The translations under genes were made by a program, and so were the position numbers. Shown here one piece after another: positions 1-7,108 of a stretch of 10,511 nucleotides of DNA. The notes beneath the pieces are model-generated. The model worked only from the letters and a program-made list of their open reading frames with translations. It did no database searches and had not been told where the DNA came from. Each line of letters opens with the position of its first letter. Position 1 is the first letter of the stretch. The stretch is from Acidobacteriota bacterium (GTDB lineage Bacteria > Acidobacteriota > Terriglobia > Terriglobales > Acidobacteriaceae): positions 1 through 10,511 of the forward strand of contig QHZV01000181.1 in NCBI GenBank assembly GCA_003224785.1, given 5' to 3'.

Positions 1-183
1 GGCTTGCCGCCCGGTCCAATCGCGAACCCAGGCAAAAGCTCGCTGCAGGCAGCCATGCACCCTGCCGATACGCGATATCTGTATTTCGTCAGCGATGGAA
101 ACGGACATCACCGTTTCTCAAGCACCTTAGAAGAACACAATAAGAATGTTGCCGCCTTTCGCCGCGCTGTCATGGGCAAGTAG
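1..183 (+). CDS. mltG: Endolytic murein transglycosylase MltG, C-terminal end (partial)
   Basis: Reading frame 1 is open from the first base to the TAG at 181-183 and gives the last 60 residues of a protein whose start lies left of the window. The residues [11 protein letters not shown], then [15 protein letters not shown] and [15 protein letters not shown], are the hallmark end of the MltG/YceG family, an inner-membrane lytic transglycosylase that cuts nascent peptidoglycan strands and so sets glycan chain length. In the family, the NPG segment and the phenylalanine of the HxFS stretch belong to the catalytic domain; the catalytic glutamate would lie upstream, outside the window. The gene ends normally with no sign of damage. 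The next gene on the strand begins 89 bp later. The family call rests on well-conserved motifs, although only the tail is visible. Confidence 0.9.
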   Translation, partial: GLPPGPIANPGKSSLQAAMHPADTRYLYFVSDGNGHHRFSSTLEEHNKNVAAFRRAVMGK

Positions 184-272
184 GATTCTCTTAAGTCAAT
201 AATTTCAGGAAGCGTAATGGCCGTAAGCGCCATCTCTATATACTGTTTACAAGGTCCGTCGCGAAGAACTGC

Positions 273-1184
273 ATGGCCTCATTTTCTAAAACAATCTGCA
301 TGCATGTGATACTCGCGCCACTTGGCGGATGTTTATTTCACACCCGCAAGGTGGAGCAGAGTCCGGCCATCGCCGTAAAAGCCTCCACGAAACAGGATTT
401 GCTCAACTACATCAATTCCCAGGCGACGAAAATCCAGAGCATGCAGGCGACGGTGGATATCGATACCGCTGTCGGCGGCGCCAAGAAGGGCAAAATCACG
501 GAATACGAGCAGATTCGCGGCTATGTGCTGGCGCGCAAGCCGGCAATGCTACGGATGATTGGTTTGCTGCCCATCATCCGGAACACCGCATTCGACATGG
601 TGAGCGATGGCCAGGAATTCAAGGTTTCGATCCCGCCCAAGAACCGTTTCGTGGTTGGGCGCAATGATCTGGTAACTCCAAATCCGCAGCAGCCGCTCGA
701 GAACTTGCGACCTCAGGTCATTTACGATGCCCTGCTGCTGCGAGAGATTGACGTGCCGAACGAAACCGCAGTGCTCGAGAATGGCACCGAAACCGTCACC
801 CTCGATAAGAACCACAGGTACGAGCAGCCCGATTACATCATTGACGTAATTCGTAGCCGTGGCGGCGACAGCTGGCTTTCGCGCAAGATCATTTTCAGTC
901 GTCTTGACCTTCTGCCCAATCGACAGCTTATCTACGACGAATCCGGGACGCTGGTTACCGACGCGCACTACAGCGACTACAAGGATTACAACGCGGTGGT
1001 ATTTCCTTCGCGTATCGAGATCTGGCGCCCCGAAGAGGAATACAAAATTACCCTGACCATGATCAAGCTCACCATGAATCTTGCGCTCGGTAATGAAAAG
1101 TTTGCATTGCAACAACCGCCTGGGGCCCAGGTGATTCATCTTGATCAGAACCCAGGCACCACGCATGCCGGCGGAAGCCATTAA
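273..1184 (+). CDS. Predicted outer-membrane lipoprotein, LolA/LolB-like fold
   Basis: A 303-residue protein with a short basic N-terminus, a modest hydrophobic stretch and the lipobox LGGC (Cys20), so it is probably exported and lipid-anchored. The mature part alternates short beta-like stretches (MQATVDIDTAVGG, GYVLARKPAMLRMIGL, FDMVSDGQEFKVSIPP, LIYDESGTLVTDAHYSDY, VFPSRIEIWRP), the pattern of the LolA/LolB-type curved beta-sheet that shields lipids. LPxRQLIYDxxG resembles the outer-membrane lipoprotein-sorting families. The ATG at 273 has only a weak purine-rich site (GAAGA) upstream. The frame stays open further left, but no better start is visible, and an ATG at 217 with an AGGA in front is in another frame and stops at 309. 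It precedes an ABC permease by 90 bp, which suggests a shared envelope lipid or lipoprotein transport role. That role is inference. Confidence 0.7.
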   Translation: MASFSKTICMHVILAPLGGCLFHTRKVEQSPAIAVKASTKQDLLNYINSQATKIQSMQATVDIDTAVGGAKKGKITEYEQIRGYVLARKPAMLRMIGLLPIIRNTAFDMVSDGQEFKVSIPPKNRFVVGRNDLVTPNPQQPLENLRPQVIYDALLLREIDVPNETAVLENGTETVTLDKNHRYEQPDYIIDVIRSRGGDSWLSRKIIFSRLDLLPNRQLIYDESGTLVTDAHYSDYKDYNAVVFPSRIEIWRPEEEYKITLTMIKLTMNLALGNEKFALQQPPGAQVIHLDQNPGTTHAGGSH

Positions 1185-1185
1185 G

Positions 1186-1269
1186 ATAGCTGTTAGCCTT
1201 TAGCCCTTAGCTGATGAACGGGCGCTGATCCGTAGGGTTCAAGCTGCGAGCTAAAAGCTAAGAGCTTCT
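1186..1269. repeat. Heptad inverted-repeat element, copy 1
   Basis: The gap between the lipoprotein and permease genes is almost entirely an imperfect inverted repeat. The left arm (1188-1212) and right arm (1242-1266) match at 20 of 25 positions around a 29-nt loop. The arms are tandem 7-mers: TTAGCCT and TTAGCCC on the left, AGCTAAA and AGCTAAG on the right. A related element lies at 6969-7048. It shares an exact 14-mer in the left arm (TTTAGCCCTTAGCT) and matches 15 of 16 bases at the start of the right arm. The right arm ends 8 nt before the permease start codon, so a folded transcript could affect translation of that gene. No transposase is visible, so a non-autonomous mobile or structural repeat is the likeliest reading. 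Confidence 0.75.
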
Positions 1270-1274
1270 TCTCC

Positions 1275-2375
1275 ATGATGAACAAAATGATTGTCTCGAA
1301 CCTGGCGCACCGGCCCTTGCGGTCGGCGATCAGCGTTGTTGCCATTGCGCTCGAAGTCACACTGATATTGATGATCGTAGGCTTTGCTCTGGGGATGCTG
1401 CACGATTCCCGTTCCCGTCAGGCCGGGATTGGCGCCGACGTGATCGTGCTGCCGCCGGGGGCGTCAAACATTGTTGGTCTGAGCGATGCTGCCATCCCCG
1501 TAAAAATCGCCGACATTTTGGCGAAGTTGCCACATGTGGCGGTGGTTTCGCCCGTAATCATGAAAGTTTCGACTGCGGGAGCTTTGCAAAATATTTTTGG
1601 TATCGATCTCAGCTCTTACGATGCTCTGCGACCATTCGTTTACCTGAAGGGCGGGCCCTTGCGGGGACCCGATGACATTCTGGTTGACGATATCTACACC
1701 AACGGCAAGCACGTGAAAATTGGCGACACGATTGAGCTTTTTAATCACAATTTCCGCGTTGCAGGAATTGTGGCTCACGGTAAGGGAGCGCGATTATTCG
1801 TTCCGCTAGCCACACTGCAGGAACTGAATGGCACTCCGGGAAAAGCCGTTAATCTGTACGTGAAAGCCGATAACTCCGCAGAGGTAGACTCCGTCGTGAA
1901 TGAGATTAAAAATGTGCCTGGAATGTCGAGCTACACCGTCCAGCCGATGCGTGACTACCTTGCCATGTTCACTCCAGATAACATTCCGATGCTCTCCACA
2001 TTCATCCGCATTGTGATCGGAATATCTGTGACGATCGGGTTCATAGTCATCTTTCAATCCATGTACACAGCTGTAATGGAGCGTACGCGCGAGATCGGGA
2101 TATTGAAGTCTTTGGGTGCTTCGAAGATGTACGTGGTGAACGTGATTCTGCGCGAGACAACGTTGCTTGCCTTAGGCGGAATCATTGTCGGGATTGCATT
2201 CAGTCTGGCGGCCAGCGCTGGAGTCCGGCAGCGCACAACCTTGCCCGTGGATATAACTACCGGATGGTTGCTAAGGGCAGCTGCAATTGCGATCGTTGGC
2301 TCATTGGCGGGTGCAGTGTATCCCGCATTTAAGGCTGCGCAGAAAGATCCGATTGATGCGCTCGCGTACGAGTAG
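1275..2375 (+). CDS. ABC transporter permease, MacB/FtsX family
   Basis: A 366-residue inner-membrane permease with the MacB/LolC/FtsX topology: one N-terminal helix (about 17-41), a large periplasmic MacB-like domain (about 45-235), then three helices (about 243-265, 294-316, 331-352). The segment MERTREIGILKSLGAS (268-283) is the conserved cytoplasmic loop after the second helix, which couples to the ATPase. The C-terminus DPIDALAYE is the usual family ending. Such proteins form homodimers or heterodimers with a separate ATP-binding subunit and move lipoproteins, lipids or toxic compounds, or signal mechanically, without the cargo crossing the membrane by itself. No ATPase gene is adjacent within the window, and the gene downstream is on the opposite strand. 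Two ATGs stand in tandem (1275, 1278); neither has a strong Shine-Dalgarno, and family members often begin MNKM, which would favour 1278. The substrate cannot be read from the sequence. Confidence 0.85.
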   Translation: MMNKMIVSNLAHRPLRSAISVVAIALEVTLILMIVGFALGMLHDSRSRQAGIGADVIVLPPGASNIVGLSDAAIPVKIADILAKLPHVAVVSPVIMKVSTAGALQNIFGIDLSSYDALRPFVYLKGGPLRGPDDILVDDIYTNGKHVKIGDTIELFNHNFRVAGIVAHGKGARLFVPLATLQELNGTPGKAVNLYVKADNSAEVDSVVNEIKNVPGMSSYTVQPMRDYLAMFTPDNIPMLSTFIRIVIGISVTIGFIVIFQSMYTAVMERTREIGILKSLGASKMYVVNVILRETTLLALGGIIVGIAFSLAASAGVRQRTTLPVDITTGWLLRAAAIAIVGSLAGAVYPAFKAAQKDPIDALAYE

Positions 2376-2409
2376 CTGCTCATCCTCGCTTGTCATCGCG
2401 ACCGCGCTC

Positions 2410-2925
2410 TCATCTCCATTTCAGGTCGTACCTCAGCGCATTCAATATCTGGTTTTCAAACTCGTACTCGACCAGCACATCGAAATTGTTTCCAGAAAAC
2501 TCCCATGACGCCGCATAGCGGATCATTGGCTGGCGATATAGCGAATATGCCGGAGCGTAATTGACGTTGCAGGGCTGCGGGCATGTGATCAATCCCGTTG
2601 GATCAGGTCGCAGCCTTCCGGTGGCCGCATAAAAAGTCGCCGCTGAAATATCTGCCTGCGATGAAACGGCGAGTTGCCGCGGAGAAACCGTCCACACCCG
2701 CGCATCTCCGGGCAAAATGTGCGGAGCGGCGTTGTTCATCTCCTGCTCCAGCGGATTCAGATCAATCTGCTGCGACAAATTCTGCTGCGCGGCTTGCCAG
2801 AGCGATTGCAATTCGGAGTCGCTATGCCTGGTTTGATTGATGAATCCGGCAGCTGGCGTGGCGCGGCCACCGCATCCCGCCAAGACGAGAGTCAATAGGA
2901 CCGCAACCCGAGATTGCAGGCGCAT
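2410..2925 (-). CDS. Small predicted lipoprotein of unknown function
   Basis: From the ATG at 2925 the product has 171 residues and opens with a textbook lipoprotein signal: basic MRLQSR, a hydrophobic core, and the lipobox LAGC with Cys18. The mature part is soluble, rich in Gln and Asn, with a CPQPC pair in its middle and an aromatic, beta-like end (PMIRYAASWEF...FDVLVEYEFENQIL). I do not recognise the family. An upstream in-frame ATG at 2979 has a better placed GAGG, 8 nt away, but would give a 36-residue signal peptide, unusually long for a lipoprotein, so I prefer the shorter form. It converges on the permease gene (34 bp between the stops) and diverges from the pirin gene. No terminator hairpin is obvious in the convergent gap. 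Confidence 0.7.
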   Translation of the reverse strand: MRLQSRVAVLLTLVLAGCGGRATPAAGFINQTRHSDSELQSLWQAAQQNLSQQIDLNPLEQEMNNAAPHILPGDARVWTVSPRQLAVSSQADISAATFYAATGRLRPDPTGLITCPQPCNVNYAPAYSLYRQPMIRYAASWEFSGNNFDVLVEYEFENQILNALRYDLKWR

Positions 2926-3146
2926 GGCTTCGATTCCGCTCTTCAGAAAGCCATCGGCACGAGCCGCCGTACTCTGCATAGTGCACGCCTCTACACGGGT
3001 GTTACGACTTCCGGAATCTGGCCGCTAGTAGCGCGTGTGGTTACGTTGACCGTGTGGGTGGACTGCCTTGAGCGAAGACGAACGGAGCTCGCCCGCTTCG
3101 AATCTTTCCGCACTGTTATTCATCTAATAAACATCGAGAGACAATT

Positions 3147-3842
3147 ATGCTAGAAATTCGTCCCAGTACCGAACGTGGCGGTGGCGACTATGGTTGGCTC
3201 AACACCCGCCACACATTTTCATTCGATCAATATCGTGACCCGCACTGGATGGGTTTTCGCTCACTGCGGGTGATCAACGAAGATTTCGTAGCTCCCGGCA
3301 ATGGATTTCCCATGCATCCGCATCGCGACATGGAAATCATCACTTACGTTTTGAAGGGCGCTCTCGCTCACAAGGACAGCATGGGTAATGGCTCGATCAT
3401 TCACCCTGGCGACGGGCAGCGCATGAGTGCGGGCAGCGGCGTGCGCCACAGCGAGGCCAACCCTTCGACCAAGGACCCAGTTCATCTTCTGCAAATCTGG
3501 ATCACGCCAGACCGCAGCGGCCATCAACCCGGCTATGAACAGAAGTCTTTCCCCGAGGAGGAAAAACGCGGTCGTTTCCTTTTGATTGCTTCACCGGATG
3601 GTGATCAGGGCTCGGTTACGATCCATCAGGATGCGAAGCTGTATGTCTCTCTACTCAGCCCCGGCCAGCAGGTTGAACACGAGCTTGGCCAAGGCAGGTT
3701 TGGCTGGCTGCAGGTTGCAAAAGGCGCAGTCGATCTGAATGGAAGATCGTTGAAGCAAGGCGACGGTGCGGCAACGGATGATCCGAGATTGATTGTCTCG
3801 GCCCGCGAAGAATCGGAAATCTTGCTGTTCGATTTGGCATAG
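3147..3842 (+). CDS. Pirin family bicupin protein (YhaK/YhhW-like)
   Basis: A 231-residue pirin-family protein, close to the usual bacterial length. The N-terminal cupin carries FPMHPHRDMEIITYVLKG and later SGVRHSEAN, giving the four metal ligands His57, His59, His101 and Glu103 at the same spacing as in characterised pirins, where an iron is bound. The C-terminal cupin (about 140-231) lacks these ligands, as is normal. Some bacterial pirins act as quercetin 2,3-dioxygenases in vitro and others seem to be redox sensors, so the physiological role is uncertain. The start at 3147 is supported by a purine-rich CGAGAG six bases upstream. The 221-bp region to the divergent lipoprotein start shows no convincing promoter, although an AT-rich stretch near 3117-3132 would be a reasonable place. 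A strong hairpin follows 27 bp after the stop. Confidence 0.9.
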   Translation: MLEIRPSTERGGGDYGWLNTRHTFSFDQYRDPHWMGFRSLRVINEDFVAPGNGFPMHPHRDMEIITYVLKGALAHKDSMGNGSIIHPGDGQRMSAGSGVRHSEANPSTKDPVHLLQIWITPDRSGHQPGYEQKSFPEEEKRGRFLLIASPDGDQGSVTIHQDAKLYVSLLSPGQQVEHELGQGRFGWLQVAKGAVDLNGRSLKQGDGAATDDPRLIVSAREESEILLFDLA

Positions 3843-3869
3843 CCGCTTAATAGACTTAATAGAATTGAG

Positions 3870-3893
3870 GGGACAGCCGCCCTCGGCTGTCCC
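3870..3893 (+). terminator. Strong hairpin after the pirin gene, terminator or palindromic repeat
   Basis: GGGACAGCCG and CGGCTGTCCC form a perfect 10-bp stem around the loop CCCT. It lies 27 bp after the pirin stop and is followed by a short, interrupted T tract (TTTGCATTT), so it may act as a Rho-independent terminator. The same loop in the same G-CCCT-C context occurs in a palindrome inside clpB (5426-5445). The hairpin could therefore be a member of a repeat family that happens to sit where a terminator is useful. Confidence 0.6.
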
Positions 3894-3935
3894 TTTGCAT
3901 TTCCCTGCATAGCACTATTCTGCTAAAACTCTGAC

Positions 3936-4337
3936 GTGGAGCGTCCCCTCGGCGTCACGGCGATAGCAGTTGTCTTCTTTTTGGCAGCCGCCTATCTCGC
4001 CGTCCTGGGTTCGATTCGCCTTGCTTCTCCCGAAAGCATTTCGCTCTCGCTCGGCGCGCCGCTTCTTCATGGGCTCGAAATCTCCGGCCCGTACGTGTTC
4101 CTCGTTGTGGCGGGCATCGGCTTGCTTGTCGGCTATGGACTGCTTCGGCTCAAAAACCTGGCACGCCGTGCGGCCATTATGCTGGCGCTGGCGGGAATCG
4201 TATTGCTGATTCCCAAATTCTCGGCCGACTCCGCCGAGCTACCTCTGAGACTGCTGACCGCAGGATTCGTGGTGATGATTCGGGTAGTGATCGTGTGGTA
4301 CCTGTGGCAGAGCTCGACCGCTGAGAATTTTCGCTAA
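3936..4337 (+). CDS. Small four-helix integral membrane protein, unknown function
   Basis: A 133-residue, strongly hydrophobic protein starting with GTG. Four likely transmembrane helices lie at about 6-27, 49-70, 76-93 and 104-125. The turn GYGLLRLKNLARRAAI between helices 2 and 3 is basic and probably cytoplasmic. The opening residues RPLGVTAIAVVFFLAAAYL resemble small uncharacterised membrane proteins common in acidobacteria; I cannot assign a function. No Shine-Dalgarno is visible. A TGCTAAAAC stretch ending 6 bp before the GTG could be a -10 box for a near-leaderless message, but this is weak. The stop lies only 6 bp from the stop of the convergent clpB gene, leaving no room for a separate terminator. 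Confidence 0.7.
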   Translation: MERPLGVTAIAVVFFLAAAYLAVLGSIRLASPESISLSLGAPLLHGLEISGPYVFLVVAGIGLLVGYGLLRLKNLARRAAIMLALAGIVLLIPKFSADSAELPLRLLTAGFVVMIRVVIVWYLWQSSTAENFR

Positions 4338-4343
4338 GTTGAG

Positions 4344-5939
4344 TTACGCCTTAACGGTCTCTCTCACTCTCTCGCTGACCGTAAATTTCACTTTGCCTGA
4401 CATAGTGTCCGCATCCACCGCAACGTGGTCGCCATGCAACACCTCGCCATCAAGGATCTTTAGCGCGAGCGGGTCCTGAATCAGTTTCTGGATGGCACGC
4501 TTCAGAGGCCGCGCGCCAAAATTTGGATCGTAACCTTCCGCGAATAGCAGGTCGCGCGCCGCGTCAGTCAGTTCGAGCGAAATCTTACGGTCGGCCAATA
4601 GCCGTCGCACGTCTTCGAGCCGGAGGTCAACGATCTTCACTAATTGTTCTTTGCCTAATGGGCTGAAGATGATGATGTCGTCCACACGATTGAGGAATTC
4701 CGGCTTGAAGTGCGCATGCAACGCATTCATCACTTGCCGCGAAGCTTCGTCAAACCAGGATCCATCTCGGCTGCCCAACGCCTCGATCGCGCCAGCTTCT
4801 GCTTGCAAGTAAGCCGATCCCAGGTTCGACGTCATAATGATGATCGTGTTCTTGAAATCTACGGCACGTCCTTTGCCGTCAGTTATGCGGCCGTCGTCCA
4901 TGATTTGCAGGAGCACATTAAACACGTCCGGATGCGCTTTCTCGATCTCATCGAAGAGCACCACCGCATAGGGACGCCGACGCACCTGCTCCGTGAGCTG
5001 CCCGCCTTCTTCATAGCCAACATATCCCGGAGGCGCGCCAATCAGCCGCGCCACCGCATGCTTCTCCATGTACTCGGACATGTCAATGCGAACCATGGCA
5101 TGCTCGTCGTCGAAGAGAAAGTCGGCGAGCGCACGCGCTAGCTCGGTTTTTCCGACGCCAGTAGGTCCTAGAAAAATAAATGAGCCAATTGGCCGCTTAG
5201 GATCGCTAAGCCCTGCCCGCGACCGGCGAATCGCATTCGAGACACGCTCCAGCGCCGCATCCTGCCCAATCACGCGTTGGCGCAGCCGATCTTCCATATT
5301 GACCAGCTTCTTCACTTCGCCTTCAAGCATCTTCGAGACAGGAATGCCGGTCCACTTGGAAACGATCTTGGCAATATCTTCCTCATCAACTTCTTCTTTG
5401 AGCATGCGTGGAGTTGCTCGTGTGGGGCGGGCGCCCTCGCCCGCCTGCCCGTCCATCTGAGCATTTACCTTGGCCAACTCTGCTTCGGCCTGTCGCAACA
5501 GGCCATACCTAATCTCAGCAACGCGCTGCAAATTCCCCTTGCGCTCTTCCGTCTGCTCCTCAATTTTGAGCTGCTCAATACGTTCCTTGAGCTGCCGCGA
5601 TTTCGCGATGACATCTCCCGCGAGACGTTCCTTTGAATTCGGATCGCTTTCTTTCTTTAACGCCTGCTTTTCGATCTCCAATTGGGTCTCGCGGCGCTCC
5701 AGCTGATCAATTTCCGTTGGCATGGAGTCGATCTGGATACGCAACGACGCCGCAGCCTCGTCAATCAGATCAATGGCCTTGTCAGGGAGGAAACGGTCAG
5801 AAATGTAGCGGTGCGATAGCGTTGCCGCCGCGACGATTGCAGAATCCTTGATTCGCACCCCGTGGTGCACTTCGTAGCGCTCTTTGAGCCCGCGCAAGAT
5901 CGCAATGGTGTCTTCAACATTCGGTTCGCCGACAAACAC
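4344..5939 (-). CDS. clpB: ClpB C-terminal fragment (end of NBD1, middle domain, NBD2)
   Basis: An open frame of 531 residues if begun at the GTG at 5937-5939, although the frame is open back to the TGA. It contains the end of the first ATPase, the coiled-coil middle domain that docks DnaK, and a complete second ATPase with Walker A, pore loop, Walker B and sensor 2. No Shine-Dalgarno precedes the GTG or the next ATG codons, so independent translation looks unlikely without reinitiation or readthrough. Retention of every NBD2 motif and the absence of any further stop in more than 500 codons argue that the interruption is recent or artefactual. Confidence 0.65.
   Translation of the reverse strand: MFVGEPNVEDTIAILRGLKERYEVHHGVRIKDSAIVAAATLSHRYISDRFLPDKAIDLIDEAAASLRIQIDSMPTEIDQLERRETQLEIEKQALKKESDPNSKERLAGDVIAKSRQLKERIEQLKIEEQTEERKGNLQRVAEIRYGLLRQAEAELAKVNAQMDGQAGEGARPTRATPRMLKEEVDEEDIAKIVSKWTGIPVSKMLEGEVKKLVNMEDRLRQRVIGQDAALERVSNAIRRSRAGLSDPKRPIGSFIFLGPTGVGKTELARALADFLFDDEHAMVRIDMSEYMEKHAVARLIGAPPGYVGYEEGGQLTEQVRRRPYAVVLFDEIEKAHPDVFNVLLQIMDDGRITDGKGRAVDFKNTIIIMTSNLGSAYLQAEAGAIEALGSRDGSWFDEASRQVMNALHAHFKPEFLNRVDDIIIFSPLGKEQLVKIVDLRLEDVRRLLADRKISLELTDAARDLLFAEGYDPNFGARPLKRAIQKLIQDPLALKILDGEVLHGDHVAVDADTMSGKVKFTVSERVRETVKA
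5420..5445 (+). repeat. Palindromic repeat inserted in frame in clpB
   Basis: GTGTGG is followed at once by an 8-bp stem GGCGGGCG / CGCCCGCC around the loop CCCT. On the clpB strand the surrounding bases encode about 15 extra residues ([14 protein letters not shown] and neighbours) between the end of the middle domain and the conserved [13 protein letters not shown] of NBD2, a linker that other ClpB proteins keep short. The repeat has no stop in the clpB frame. The layout matches the repeat at 8844-8869 inside rlmI. Confidence 0.7.
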
Positions 5940-6056
5940 GATTTGGAAACGGCGTTCAAGCGCTGCATCCTTCTCAATGTACTTCCGATATTCATTAAGG
6001 GTGGTCGCGCCGATCGCGCGTAGCTCGCCGCGAGCCAGGGCTGGCTTCAGGCTATT

Positions 6057-6059
6057 TCA
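6057..6059 (-). other. clpB: Premature in-frame TGA within clpB
   Basis: On the coding strand the local reading is GCC TGA AAT AGC CTG AAG. Relatives encode Ala-(Ser/Gly)-Asn-Met-Leu-Lys here, so both the TGA codon and the AGC two codons later are aberrant. GCCTGAA occurs twice, 10 nt apart (top-strand 6046-6052 and 6056-6062), as if a short templated copying event had rewritten these bases. A selenocysteine reading is unlikely: ClpB has no selenocysteine at this position and no convincing SECIS loop follows. Confidence 0.8.
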
Positions 6060-6953
6060 GGCATCGATTGCGCCCTCAGCGGCACCTGCGCCAACAAGGG
6101 TGTGCAGCTCGTCAATGAACAGAACGATTTGTCCCTGCGAATTTTCAATCTCTTTAAGCACCGCTTTCAGCCGATCTTCGAATTCGCCGCGATACTTCGC
6201 TCCCGCCAGCATGGATCCAAGATCAAGAGCCACTACTCGCTTATTTCTCAGAACCTCGGGGACATCGCCCGAGATAATTCTTTGTGCGAGTCCTTCGACG
6301 ATGGCGGTTTTGCCAACGCCCGGTTCGCCGATTAGAACGGGGTTGTTTTTGGTGCGGCGAGACAAAACTTGCACTACGCGGCGAATCTCCTCGTCGCGTC
6401 CAATTACAGGATCGAGTTTCCCACGACGGGCCTGCTCGGTCAGATCGCGAGCATAGCGCTCCAGCGCCTGATACTTGGCTTCGGGATTCTGATCGGTAAT
6501 GCGCTGAGATCCGCGAACTGCGGTGAGTGCCTTCAGAATGGCGTCGTGAGTTGCGCCGTGTTGCGCAAGAATCTCTTGAGCTGGATCGCGCTTGAGTTGG
6601 GTCGCAGCCAGTAGCAGATGCTCTGTCGAAACGTATTCGTCTTTGAACGTATCGGCTTCTTTGAAGGCCTGATCCAGAAGCTGATTTGCAGCTTGGGAAA
6701 GCGAAGCCTGCGCCGCCGCGCCTGAAGTCTTCGGCAAGCGCTCGATCGCTTCATAGATCTCATTCAGCACAGCCTGCGGTCCGATACCGATCTTCTCCAG
6801 CACAGGCTGCACGATGCCTTCTTTGTCCTCGAGCAACGCCGCGAGGAAATGCAGCGGCAGTAGCTCAGGATTGCCGTGCTCCGACGCGAGTTCGTTTCCG
6901 CGCTGTACCGCCTCTTGCGCTTTTAATGTGAATTTGTCCCAACGAATGGGCAT
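6057..6953 (-). CDS. clpB: ClpB N-terminal fragment (N domain plus truncated NBD1)
   Basis: The 298-residue product that would be made if the TGA terminates. It keeps the double Clp N domain that recognises aggregates, plus Walker A and Walker B of NBD1. It lacks the NBD1 arginine fingers (the ERRF segment comes after the stop), the NBD1 small subdomain, the middle domain and all of NBD2. It could bind nucleotide weakly but should not form a working hexameric threading motor. Its ribosome-binding site and start are the native clpB signals. Confidence 0.7.
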   Translation of the reverse strand: MPIRWDKFTLKAQEAVQRGNELASEHGNPELLPLHFLAALLEDKEGIVQPVLEKIGIGPQAVLNEIYEAIERLPKTSGAAAQASLSQAANQLLDQAFKEADTFKDEYVSTEHLLLAATQLKRDPAQEILAQHGATHDAILKALTAVRGSQRITDQNPEAKYQALERYARDLTEQARRGKLDPVIGRDEEIRRVVQVLSRRTKNNPVLIGEPGVGKTAIVEGLAQRIISGDVPEVLRNKRVVALDLGSMLAGAKYRGEFEDRLKAVLKEIENSQGQIVLFIDELHTLVGAGAAEGAIDA

Positions 6954-6968
6954 GGTGAACTCCTATAG

Positions 6969-7048
6969 ATCAGCTTTTAGCCCTTAGCTTCTAGCCAATC
7001 CAAATTTTTGAGGGTCGAGTTGATGACAGCTAAAACCTAAGAGTCAAG
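6969..7048. repeat. Heptad inverted-repeat element, copy 2
   Basis: This is the second copy of the ~80-bp element seen at 1186-1269. The left arm carries TTAGCCC and TTAGCTT heptamers and shares an exact 14-mer (6976-6989) with copy 1. The right arm starts at 7028 with AGCTAAAACCTAAGAG, 15 of 16 matches to copy 1. The central 30 bp is unrelated between copies. Its left edge lies next to the clpB ribosome-binding site, and its right edge touches the T tract of the hsp20 terminator. Confidence 0.7.
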
Positions 7049-7084
7049 AATAAAGGGAGGCGCATGCTCTCGCCGCCTCCCTTT
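7041..7084 (-). terminator. Intrinsic terminator of hsp20
   Basis: AAAGGGAGGCG (7052-7062) and CGCCTCCCTTT (7074-7084) form a perfect 11-bp stem with an 11-nt loop. On the - strand transcript the stem is followed by TTTATTCTTGACT, a good uridine-rich tail. It starts 24 bp after the hsp20 stop, so most hsp20 transcripts should end here and clpB would depend on readthrough or its own promoter. Confidence 0.8.
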
Positions 7085-7108
7085 CGATGCTTCCTGCAGA
7101 CCGACGAT

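Larger units (their letters stand above)
4344..6953 (-). pseudogene. clpB: clpB disaggregase gene interrupted by one in-frame TGA
   Basis: Read as one frame this is a complete ClpB/Hsp104-type AAA+ disaggregase of 869 codons. ClpB works with DnaK to pull polypeptides out of aggregates. In order it has the Clp N domain (1-148), NBD1 with Walker A GEPGVGKT (209-216), pore loop KYRGE (253-257) and Walker B VLFIDE (277-282), the coiled-coil middle domain (about 406-503), and NBD2 with GPTGVGKT (596-603), GYVGYE (643-648), VVLFDE (664-669) and sensor-2 GARPLKR (813-819). A TGA replaces codon 299, where relatives have Ser, Gly or Ala in [13 protein letters not shown]. The conserved Met two codons later is Ser (NSLKP). 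Everything after the stop is in the same frame and intact. The start has a good TAGGAG six bases upstream. An extra palindromic stretch of about 15 codons sits between the middle domain and NBD2. Genuine recent inactivation or a sequence or assembly error both fit. Confidence 0.85.

Noticed and set aside
217..309. Short frame starting at an ATG with AGGA upstream, overlapping the lipoprotein start.
   Set aside because: It encodes 30 residues with no signal sequence or recognisable motif and stops inside the lipoprotein's signal peptide; it is probably chance.
3046..3075. TTGAC hexamer upstream of the pirin gene as a -35 box.
   Set aside because: Nothing resembling a -10 box lies 16-18 bp downstream.
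4354..4382. ACGGTC / GACCGT inverted repeat near the clpB stop, considered as a terminator.
   Set aside because: It lies inside the clpB coding region before the stop, has a 17-nt loop and no T tract; it arises from repeated Thr-Val codons.
4710..5460. Open frames on the top strand opposite clpB.
   Set aside because: They are antisense shadows of a strongly conserved ClpB frame; no ribosome-binding sites and no recognisable proteins.
6020..6059. Selenocysteine or programmed readthrough at the clpB TGA; a small stem (AGCCAG/CTGGCT) lies 11-24 nt downstream.
   Set aside because: ClpB has Ser, Gly or Ala here and no known selenoprotein form. The stem encodes the conserved KPALA residues and lacks the guanine-uracil loop of bacterial SECIS elements.
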